From Muscardinus avellanarius (Eukaryota > Chordata > Mammalia > Rodentia > Gliridae): a stretch of DNA of 64,000 bases. Below, one piece after another: positions 56,560 through 64,000 of this stretch. The translations under genes and the position numbers were made by a program. The notes beneath the pieces are model-generated. The model saw nothing but the letters and a program-made list of their open reading frames with translations. It searched no databases and was not told the origin of the DNA. The stretch covers positions 139,333,965 to 139,397,964 of the forward strand of contig OY726561.1 of the NCBI GenBank assembly GCA_963383645.1. The letters run 5' to 3'. Position 1 is the first letter of the stretch. Each line of letters starts with the position of its first letter.

Positions 56560-56755
56560 ATTAGTACCTTGGAGTACTAATGGGGGAGCAAGAGCTCCCT
56601 GCTAAGTAGTCACTCTATGCTACAGCTTTTATACACTTTATCCCACTTAACCCCTGGAAAGTAGTTTTCTAGGCAAGTATTATTATCCTCATTGCACAAA
56701 GAAGAGGCCGAAGAGAAGTGTATCAATGCTCACATACCTAAAGTGTGGTCAGTGA
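56560..56755 (-). mobile_element. MIR (probable)
   Basis: 'ttatacactttatcccac', 'ttattatcctcattgcac' and 'aaagaagaggccgaag' correspond to a reversed MIR core. Confidence 0.55.
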
Positions 56756-56808
56756 GAGATTTAAAAACAGGTCATATAGACTTTAAAACCCAAGTTGTTG
56801 TTGTTGTT

Positions 56809-57215
56809 GGTGTGTGTGTGTGTGTGTGCGTGTGTGTGTGTGTTCCTGAGGATTGAACTCAGGGACATTCTACCTCTGAGCTATACCCTTAGCCCTATTT
56901 TTTTTTTTTTTTTTTGGTGGTGGTACTGGGGTTCCTGGAAGCCCTTCTACCTCTGGGCTACACTCCAAGACCTATTTTATATTTTCTTTGGAAACAGGGT
57001 CTCTTAAGCCAGCACGGCTGGCTTCAAACCTGCGTGATCCTCCTGTCTCTGCCTCCCAAGTGCAGGGATTACAAGCGTGAGTCACCATGCCCGGCTATTT
57101 TTTCATTTTAAAACAAGGTCTCACTAAATCGCTGACACTGGCCTCCAACCTGTGATCCTTCTGTCTCAGCCTCCCAAGTACCACGACTGTAGGCATGGGC
57201 CACCACATCCAACCC
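56809..57215 (-). mobile_element. Old SINE type I split by a type II SINE, after (TG)n
   Basis: (TG)n at 56809-56842, a reversed ID part (56843-56900), an inserted reversed type II copy (about 56915-57097, 'ggggttcctggaagccc' to 'gtcaccatgcccggct'), and the rest of the old copy (57098-57215). Confidence 0.83.
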
Positions 57216-57224
57216 ATGCTATTT

Positions 57225-57420
57225 CTGCACAGTATAATGTTCCTTCCCTTCTTTTCTACCCATAAGAGCTCCATCCATCCTTCAAGCCTAAGTCAAACAC
57301 CCCTTCCTCTAGGAAGACTCCTCAGGCTTCCACGGTAACAGACATGCCTTCTCCTGTCCCCCCACCCGCCCACTACACCCAGAGTGTGCTGCTTTATATG
57401 GTCCTCGGTGTGTAGATGGA
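57225..57420 (+). mobile_element. L2 fragment (possible)
   Basis: 'cttcaagcctaagtcaaac', 'ccttcctctaggaagactcc' resemble the L2 3' region. Confidence 0.45.
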
Positions 57421-57439
57421 GCAGTGGGGTTTTTTGTTT

Positions 57440-57640
57440 TTTGGGGGGTTTTTTGGTGGTACTGGGGTTCCTGGAAACCCTTCTACCTCCGGGCTACATT
57501 CCCAGACCTATTTTTACATTTTTATTTGGAAACAGGGTCTCCTAAGCCAGCGCGCGCGGCTGGCTTCAAACCTGCACGATCCTCCTGTCTCTGCCTCCCA
57601 AGCGTCGGGATTACAAGCGTGCGCCACCACGCCCAGCCGA
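57440..57640 (-). mobile_element. SINE, B1-dID type II, next to exon 2's donor
   Basis: Reversed type II copy, with T/G tail, 'tactggggttcctggaaac' and 'gccagcgcgcgcggctggc'; head ends 'gcgccaccacgcccagcc' about 27 bp from the donor of exon 2. It is in the same orientation as the gene. Confidence 0.88.
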
Positions 57641-57667
57641 ACAGTGGGTTTTGACACAGCTTCTTAC

Positions 57668-58255
57668 CTTTGATTTTTCCCTCCACTGCTGAGCAGAGAG
57701 TATGAAGAAGACTTCCCGAGAAATCCTGCAGGATGTTGAAGCTTTCTGTGTTGAAGAAAAACTTCTCGAATGGGTCGCTGGCTATTTTTTGCAGTTCCTG
57801 GACATCTTGAACATTGACCCCTACCACGAACACAACGACTCCATCTTCTTTCAACCGGTCAGCTGCATCTTGGACCTCGTCGTTGGACTCACCATCTGTC
57901 ACCAGGATAATGATCTGAGGAACCCTGTCCTTGGCGCGGCTGCCACCCGTCTCTGTCAAGTAGTTGGTCCTGATAAACTCCAGGGCGCTCCCTGTATTCG
58001 TGCCTCCCATGCGGTAGGGGAGGTTCTGGATGTGCTCCAGGACCACGCTCTTCAGAGGGTACTGGTTCAGCTGAAACGCTGGGTAGATGTTGTCATTGTA
58101 TTGGACGAGGCCAACTTGGACCCGGTCACTGCTGATGTCAAGCCCCAAGATGATGGCGTACAAGAAGTTCTTCACTTTCTGGAAGTTCTGGGGCCCGATG
58201 CTAGTGGAGCTGTCTACTAGGAACACAATGTCTGCCGGGGCTGCCTCCCTGCAAG
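57668..58255 (-). CDS. COL6A4: VWA domain N2 (exon 2), intact metal site
   Basis: 588 bp, 196 codons, phase 1 in and out. After CREAAPA comes DIVFLVDSSTSIGPQNF with a complete DxSxS motif; GGTNTGSAL supplies the Thr and ILVTDGESNDE the Asp. This is the first of three domains (N2, N5, N6) with a full metal site. It resembles the upstream repeats of COL6A3 (NTGSALEF, GGSR-VPQ) more than N1 or N2 of COL6A5/A6. The end is CSAVEGKIKG. Acceptor ttctctcttgcag, donor GTAAGA. Confidence 0.95.
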
Positions 58256-59800
58256 CTGCAAGAGAGAAAGAGGAAGAGGAGCAGGCTCACCGGGTCTTCA
58301 CTCAAAATGCCCAGCATCAACAGCGCTGAATGTGTACCAAAAGGAAGGGGCAGCACCGAGGGTCCTCAGACCCCACCCTCACCCCATGACAGCACAAGAG
58401 AAGTGACGGCCTTCCCTCCCTCGCGCTGCCTTCAGGGCTTCAGACCTGCTCTGCTGATACCTCGAAGTATCGAGTGCACTTGGGCAATGCACTGAATCTT
58501 AGAAGGAATGAAAACACGTGTGGAAATTGTGCATCACGCTGAAAAAGGGGGCGTCCTCTCTCGTCGGGATAAACCGCCAGCCTCTTTCCAAAAACCTCAT
58601 CTCTAGGAGTGTAAAAGCCGCGTTCCTTGACTCATCTCACTGCAGCTCCGCCACCAAGGCGCGCCGCCATCTACTTATTACACGCCTCTTTGAGACTTCA
58701 CGTCCTTCTCTATGGCACTGAAATCCTTACCGGAGCCCTTGTACTCTCCTGGGGCTTGGGGGGAAGCCATGAGCTTCTGGAGCTGACAGTACCAGCACTC
58801 TGCCCAGGGCCCTTGGGTTCCTTTCTACCATGTCTGTGCCCTGCTTTTCCTAAGACTTCCCGCCAGCTATGGAGCTGCTTTGCTTACAAATAAAAGATGA
58901 ATAAAAATATATAAATATAGAAGCCCAGACCTTTGCTTTGCCTATCTCTGATTCAGAGTCAAGACATCTCTGAAACATAATGTGTATTACTAGTTCCTCT
59001 GTAGGATCGGGCTGAAACTACCCTCTGTGGACCTTTTGCCTGAGATCAGACCCTTCCCTACTCTCCTCTCCTTTCTTTCCTGTGCACCCCACATCCTTAC
59101 TGACCGCCCCCAGGAGCCCTTCCTTAACGGATCACATGTATCCAAATCCTGGTCTCAGGCTCCGCTTCGGGGAACACAACATAATACTCCTGCCCTGGTG
59201 CAGCAGGGCTGCTCCGAGGGACCTGGGATTCAGACACTAGCCCTGCCGTGCGCTTGTGGTACGTTTGGCCTCTGGATCGTCATCTGAAATATGCAAATAA
59301 TGCTAATTACCCCGCATATCTAACAATGTTGAGAAGATGGATATGCCAGATGAGCCATGTAAACAAGTTCTGAAAGCTACAGAGCACCAAGCAATGGTAC
59401 TTATGACTCCTACCTAAGTACTGAAACCCTCTTTGTAAGCCCTGAAGTGCCACGTAAAAATAAGACATATCATATGTATTTGGCCACACAAATGCAGTTA
59501 CCACCTAGTACAGCCTCGATGGGTCAAAAGTTTCAGCATTTCTTCCAATTCCCCTGCTCTGTTAAGAAATACCAAAACAATGAATTGAGTACATCAGGCA
59601 GGCTCTATCCTCTTGTGATGGCGCTCACAGCAATCTTCTCCTTCTCTGCTCAGAGTTGTGAGCTTCATTATGGAGCTTAGTAATTCACTTATAAAAAATT
59701 CACCAGCTTATACCCCCACCCCAATAAAAGCACTAAGTTAATGGCGGTGCATCCTCAACACAAGTAACAACAGGTAGCCATGACCAGTGCTTACGGTCAC
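58256..59800. other. Intron, nothing recognised
   Basis: 1.5 kb free of clear SINE or L1 sequence, and no exon with conserved content. Confidence 0.4.
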
Positions 59801-59804
59801 TCCG

Positions 59805-59962
59805 GCTGCCTCCGCCCCTTGCTGAGCACTGGCCGTGCTCATTTCGTTTAATGCTTTTGACAACTCACAGAGGCAGATGCTATCGTCCTAGGAAGAAAAT
59901 TTAGATACAGAGAGGTCAAGCGGCTTGTGCGAGGTGCCGTGATAGGTAGTGGAGAACTCAGG
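59805..59962 (-). mobile_element. MIR (probable)
   Basis: 'ttgctgagcactggccgtgc', 'ttaatgcttttgacaac' and 'agatacagagaggtcaagc' follow a reversed MIR. Confidence 0.55.
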
Positions 59963-59969
59963 TATGGAG

Positions 59970-60285
59970 AAGTCAGGTATGGTGGTGCACGCCTGTAATC
60001 CTAGTACTCAGGAGGCTAAGACAGGAGGATCGCAGGTTCCAGGCCAGCCTCGGCAACTAAGCAAAGCTCTCAGCAACTTAGCAAGACCCTGTTTACCAGT
60101 TTAAAAAAAAAAAGTAAAATCAGAGCTGGGCGTGGTGGCGCACGCTTGTGATCCCAGCATTCGGGAGGCTGAGACAGGAGGATCGCGGTTCGCGGACAGC
60201 CTCTGCTACTCAGTGAGGCCCTTTGCAACTCAGTGAGACCCTGTTTCAAAATAAAGAAGAAAAATAGGACTGAGGGTATCACTTG
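59970..60285 (+). mobile_element. Two SINEs, B1-dID type I, lacking the ID end
   Basis: First copy 59970-60115 (head 'gtcaggtatggtggtgcacg', cut after 'accctgttt'). The second, at 60124-60285 (head 'gctgggcgtggtggcgcacg'), fades within 'aggactgagggtatcacttgg'. Confidence 0.8.
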
Positions 60286-60599
60286 GAGAATTTAAGAATA
60301 ATGATATTCATTCTAGAAACAAATAGCTCTGCCTCCAAACTGGACTTACATGACACTACATTAACACATTAATATACTGGTGTCTCAGTCAACAGAACCA
60401 GGACGAGGCCTACAGGATTGCTGGGTCTTTGGCCACTGTTCAAGAGCTGCATACAGTACAGATGCCTCAGCGAAGCCGCAATGTCCAAAGTAAACACGCA
60501 GACACATGGGAGACGAACAGGAGGATAGGAGCGATGAGCAAGAGAGGACCCTTGGATTTGGGGACACGCACATGAGACAGGAGGGAGCGGTCTCCATAC

Positions 60600-61202
60600 C
60601 TGGAGACACGAGGTCAGCAGGCCGAGCTGCCTTTGCCAGAGCGTCGCACAGCTCCAGCCGCAGCTTCTGTGCAAGACTGCCCAGGTCCGAGAAGCTGGGG
60701 GCGAAGGAGGTGAAGGTCTCCTCGGGGCTGCCGGCAATCTCCCGGAGCTCCGTCCGCACTGCATTCCGGACGCCGACGGCGTGAAGAAGGATGCCTGCCC
60801 TTCTGAGTGCCTCTGCGGGCTCCCGGACACCGTCCTCGGCCGGGCCGCTGCTGACCACCACGGCCATCTGAGGCACCCCCCGGCTGGCCCGGCTCCCCGC
60901 TCCTTCCTGGAAGTGTTGTTCTAGAATGAACTGCAGGCCCAGGCCCGTCTTGCGGCCCCCAGGCTTAAACTGAAGCCGCTGGATATGCTTCAGCACGTCA
61001 GCTCTGCGGTGGTAGGTGGACAGCAGGAACTCCGAGCGGGGCACGTCGCCATACCGGGCCAGACCCACGCGGATGGCCTCTCTGCTGACATTGAAGCCGC
61101 TGACCAGCGTGTACAAGAAGTCCCTCACGCTGCGGGCATTCTGGGGGTTCAGGCTGGTGTCCACCAGAAACACCACATCTCCCGCAGAGGCCGCCCTGCA
61201 CA
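60600..61202 (-). CDS. COL6A4: VWA domain N1 (exon 1 found), altered metal site
   Basis: 603 bp, 201 codons, phase 1 in and out. After a split Val codon it reads CRAASAGDVVFLVDTSLNPQ. The DxSxS motif is D-T-S-L-N, and the third segment is VVVSSGPAED, with Ser for Asp. Metal binding is unlikely; KTGLGL keeps the Thr. N-glycosylation site at FNVSRE. It ends in a basic, Ala-rich linker, RPADLVSPG. The exon is GC-rich. The previous exon (signal peptide) must end in phase 1 and was not found. Acceptor tctttttctcag, donor GTATGG. Confidence 0.94.
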
Positions 61203-62325
61203 CTGAGAAAAAGAGGTGCTTCAAGACGAAACACTGGGAGATTGGCGGCTGCTGGCTGGGAAGCCAGCTCCCTCCCCGTGCCCTCACCCACACCCGCGGG
61301 CCTGACGGAGCCACCACGCTCACAGCCCCGGACCCTCCATCTTCTCCGTGGCTGCGGCTGCTATCCACCCTCGAGACCCTTCATTCTTTTTTCTTTTTTT
61401 TTTTTTTTTTTTTTTTGTGGAACCCAGGGGCTTTTCTACCTCTAACCTATTTTATACTTTATTTGGAAACAGGTCTCACTAAGTTGCTGAGAGCCTCACT
61501 AAGTAGCTGAGGCTGGCTTCGAACCAGTGCGACCCTCCTGTCTCAGCCTCCCAAGCACTGGGGTTACCAGCATGCACCACCATGGCCGGCCGGCTTTTAT
61601 TTTGTGTGTGTGTGATACTGGGGATGAAACCCTGGGGCCTTCTATCTCCAGGCTACACCCCCAGCCCTGTTTTATATTTTATTTGGAAACAGGGTCTCAC
61701 TGCTGAGGCAATCCTCCTGTCTCAGCCTCCCAAGTACTGCATGCACCAAGTACTCCAAGATTACAAGTGTGCAACACCAAGCCCGGCTCCCTCTGTTCTT
61801 TCTGACAGACATTTGACCCTTCCCTTGGACGCCCTGCCCTGGCTCTCTGCACATGCCTTGCACTTAATCAAAGAGCCCAGGCTCCCATCAGTAGAGGAGC
61901 CACTGCCCCTGCCCAGGTCCCCCGTAGTGGCGGGCACACTTGTTCCCGGCAGCTCCCAGCACTGTGGCTGACTGCTCCCATCTGTGACTGACTGGGAGAA
62001 AAGGAAGGAAGGAGGGGGAGAAGACAGCACTTAGAAGGGTGGAACTCAAGCATTAATGAAAATGGATAAAGGAATCAGGACTTTAAAGCTGGGAATGACC
62101 CTACGATGCTATGTCAGATGATGCCGTAGCCACTAGGCACTCGTGCCCACTGAGCACGTAAGTGGAGGAATGGCCAAGAAACTGCATTTTGTATTTTACC
62201 AAATTGTAACTTATTTTAAATTTAAATAGCCACTTGTAGCTAATGGTCACTATATTACAACGACCCAAGTATGGAATTAGAAATCTCGCTCAACTCACAG
62301 AGAAGGAAAATAAAAAGAAAAGGAA
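61203..62325 (-). mobile_element. Upstream intron with two SINEs, B1-dID (61405-61590, 61598-61790)
   Basis: Both are reversed; the first has a T23 run and has lost much of its ID part, the second reads 'tactggggatgaaaccctgg'. The stretch 61791-62325 shows a good pyrimidine tract and AG at 61989-62020 in gene sense, but no convincing signal-peptide exon follows. Confidence 0.7.
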
Positions 62326-62522
62326 GCCAGGCGTGGTGGCACACACTTGTAATCCCAGCATTCCAGAGGCTAAGACAGGAGGATCGCAGGTTCGAGGACA
62401 GCCTCAAAAAGTAGTAAGACTCATCAACCTAGTGAGACCTAAATGATAAAATATAAAATGGGTCTGGGGATGGAACTCAAGGGTGGAATGCCCCTGGTTC
62501 AATCCCCAGGACCATAAATAAA
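62325..62522 (+). mobile_element. SINE, B1-dID type I
   Basis: Head 'agccaggcgtggtggcacac', tail 'ggtctggggatggaactcaagg', then (AAAT)n-like tail. Confidence 0.83.
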
Positions 62523-62679
62523 CAAATAATCTGAATAATAATAAATATATAATAATAAGACTATTATTATTATTTATAATAAAAGGATGTGAAAAGTACA
62601 TCAGCAAACCCAGCTCTCCTGAAAAACAATTCATATGCTGAACAACCATCAAAGTTAAAATTAAAACCCCTCTTTCGAG

Positions 62680-63015
62680 CCCAGAGCACTGGTACATTAC
62701 TGAAATCCCAGCTAGTAGGGAGGCTGAGGCCGAAGGATTGCAAGTTCTGGGCCAGGCTGGGCAACTTTTGTGAGATCTTGCTTCAAAATAAAAAAATAAA
62801 AAGCTGGGCGTGGTGGTGCACAGTTGTAATCCCAGCATTCGGGAGGCTGAGACAAGAGGATCGCAGTTCAAGGACAGCCTCAGCTACTTAGTGAGGCCCT
62901 TTGCAACTCTGTGAGACCCTGTTTCAAAATAAGGAATAAAAAATAGGGCTGGGGGTATAGCTCAGAGGTAGAATGCCCTGGATTCCATCCCCCATGCTGC
63001 AAAAAAATTAAAAAG
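62680..63015 (+). mobile_element. SINEs, B1-dID (one worn head, one full)
   Basis: A worn head at 62680-62800 (ggtacattactgaaatccc) with another element at 62802-63015 (head 'gctgggcgtggtggtgcac', tail 'ggctgggggtatagctcagagg'). Confidence 0.82.
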
Positions 63016-63092
63016 AAATAAAATAAAAAGAAGCCAGGCCTGGTGGCGAAGGACTAAAATGATGCCATGACAGACTCCAGTTAAAGCTTTAA

Positions 63093-63305
63093 GTAGGCCG
63101 GGCGTGGTGGCGCACGCTTGTAATCCCCGCGCTTGGGAGGCAGAGACAGGAGGATCGCGCAGGTTCGAAGCCAGCCGCGCGTGCTGGCTTAGAAGACCCT
63201 GTTTCCAAATAAAAAATGTAAAAATAGGTCTGGGAGTGTAGCCCAGAGGTAGAAGGGCTTCCAGGAACCCCAGTACCACCAAAAAAAAAAAAAAAAAAAA
63301 AAAAG
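63093..63305 (+). mobile_element. SINE, B1-dID type II
   Basis: Near-consensus type II: 'gccgggcgtggtggcgcacg', 'gctggcttagaagaccctg', 'aggtctgggagtgtagccc', A24 tail. Likely among the youngest here. Confidence 0.9.
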
Positions 63306-63331
63306 CTTTAAGTAGAATAGGCCTAAGTTTC

Positions 63332-63885
63332 TGTTTCCTTAAAAGTCAAGTTTCTATTCCCCCATAAGCCATTGCCCCAGTTCCTGGAAAAACCATTAGC
63401 TGTGCTAAACTGATCTTCCCCCAGCAACAGCCGATTCATCGATCGGTGTCCAGTACATCTGGGTCGTCTGGAATTCGCAGATATCCGGGCGAGGTCACTC
63501 CAACCGGAGTAAGAGACCCCCACTCAATTCAGAACATTCTTGAGATAAAGCGCTGTGGGCCAGGCCAATCAGCTTAAAGGTCACCTTATATGGCCAATAC
63601 TTCCCTGGTGATGACCCTTACCTGAAGCGCGAAAGTTAAACCTATGGGGGGAGCGGGTTTACAACAGGCTTTTGTTTCAAATTAACCAATCAGTGAAAAG
63701 ATGGGCTGGGCTACCTTTCTAAAGGATAAAAGCTTTGTTCTTGGGGAGCACGGGGCTTTCTCTTCATAACCACTGTGCTGGTGCATGACAGGAGCCCAAG
63801 CTCGAGCTTGAATAAAGACCCTCGTGTGCTTTGCATCGGAATCGGCTCCTGGTGGTTTTTGGTAGGGTCACTGACTGGTCTTACA
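63332..63885 (+). mobile_element. Solitary ERV1-type LTR (probable)
   Basis: Starts TGTTTCC and ends TTACA, with LTR features in order: two CCAAT-like boxes (gccaatcagc, accaatcagtg), a TATA-like 'ggataaaag' near 63725, an R region 'ggggagcacggggctttc', the poly-A signal AATAAA near 63812, and a U5 with 'tggtggtttttgg'. No gag, pro, pol or env sequence adjoins it. It reads away from the collagen gene. Borders are approximate. Confidence 0.65.
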
Positions 63886-64000
63886 GTGACACATGCCTGT
63901 AATCTCAGTTCTTAGGAGTCTAAGACAAGAGAATTGCAGGTTAAAAGTCAGCCTCAGTAATTTAGTGAGGCCCTCAGCAACTCTGTGAGATCCTGCTTAA
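63886..64000 (+). mobile_element. SINE, B1-dID, cut by window end
   Basis: 'acacatgcctgtaatctcagt' head continuing to 'gagatcctgctt'. Confidence 0.75.

Larger units (their letters stand above)
329..61202 (-). other. COL6A4: COL6A4-like collagen VI alpha chain gene, partial (27 coding exons)
   Basis: This span holds 27 consecutive minus-strand exons that splice in frame into about 1,706 codons: VWA domains N1-N7, a Cys-rich hinge and 327 residues of Gly-X-Y helix. All joins use GT-AG sites. The first six VWA exons all enter and leave in phase 1, and each join rebuilds a Gly, Ala, Glu or Asp codon ahead of a short linker. Known of the family: long collagen VI chains replace alpha3 in heterotrimers, are secreted and form beaded microfibrils in the extracellular matrix. 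Seven N-terminal VWA domains fit COL6A4, A5 and A6. Domain sequences differ strongly from the COL6A5, COL6A6 and COL6A3 sequences I know, so COL6A4 is the best call. Missing: signal peptide exon, last ~9 helix residues, C-terminal VWA domains. No exon is broken. Confidence 0.85.

Noticed and set aside
61868..62053. Candidate signal-peptide exon with ATG after a good acceptor tract
   Set aside because: The frame reads MGAVSHSAGS and lacks a clear hydrophobic core, then stops without a good phase-1 donor.

Overview
The window is mammalian nuclear DNA. It has phase-consistent GT-AG introns, L1, MIR and L2 remnants, LTRs and dozens of 7SL/tRNA-ID dimeric SINEs. The SINE type joins a B1-like head to an ID-like tail with tRNA A and B boxes. 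That dimer (B1-dID) is known from squirrel-related rodents, so I infer a sciurid such as a marmot, ground squirrel or tree squirrel. The species itself cannot be read from the sequence.

The only protein-coding gene I can support is one long collagen VI gene on the minus strand, filling almost the whole window. I recovered 27 consecutive coding exons, about 5.1 kb or 1,706 codons, without a stop or frameshift. In transcript order (high to low coordinates) they are: six exons each carrying one von Willebrand A (VWA) domain, all entered and left in phase 1 (61202 down to 43107); a seventh VWA domain split over three exons (37794-37460, 35571-35493, 33503-33358); a Cys-rich hinge with the first Gly-X-Y triplets (33205-33113); and 17 collagen exons (30971 to 329). 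The helix found so far is 327 residues of the roughly 336 usual for collagen VI. The missing parts are the signal peptide exon with 5' UTR (right side) and the last helix residues with the C-terminal VWA domains (left side). Seven N-terminal VWA domains mark the long COL6A4/A5/A6 group. Sequence clearly different from COL6A5, COL6A6 and COL6A3 as I know them points to COL6A4, which is split by an inversion and dead in humans but appears intact here.

The introns are dense with repeats. Two SINE types occur. Type I is the older dimer. Type II has a changed right half (head joined by 'ggcttaagagaccctgtttcc', tail 'aggtctgggagtgtagcc') and several times sits inside type I copies, so it is younger. 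There are many L1 3' ends; one 3-kb ORF1-bearing mosaic L1 with target-site duplications at 51.2-54.2 kb; three copies of a MaLR-like LTR, one of which has grown a 28-bp minisatellite; a probable ERV1-type LTR at 63.3-63.9 kb; and many microsatellites. An inverted, decayed second copy of one collagen exon with its flanks and a SINE lies about 7 kb from the original.

I found no new gene system here. The most useful observations are the intact COL6A4-like gene, the inverted exon duplication, the mosaic L1 and the LTR-born minisatellite.
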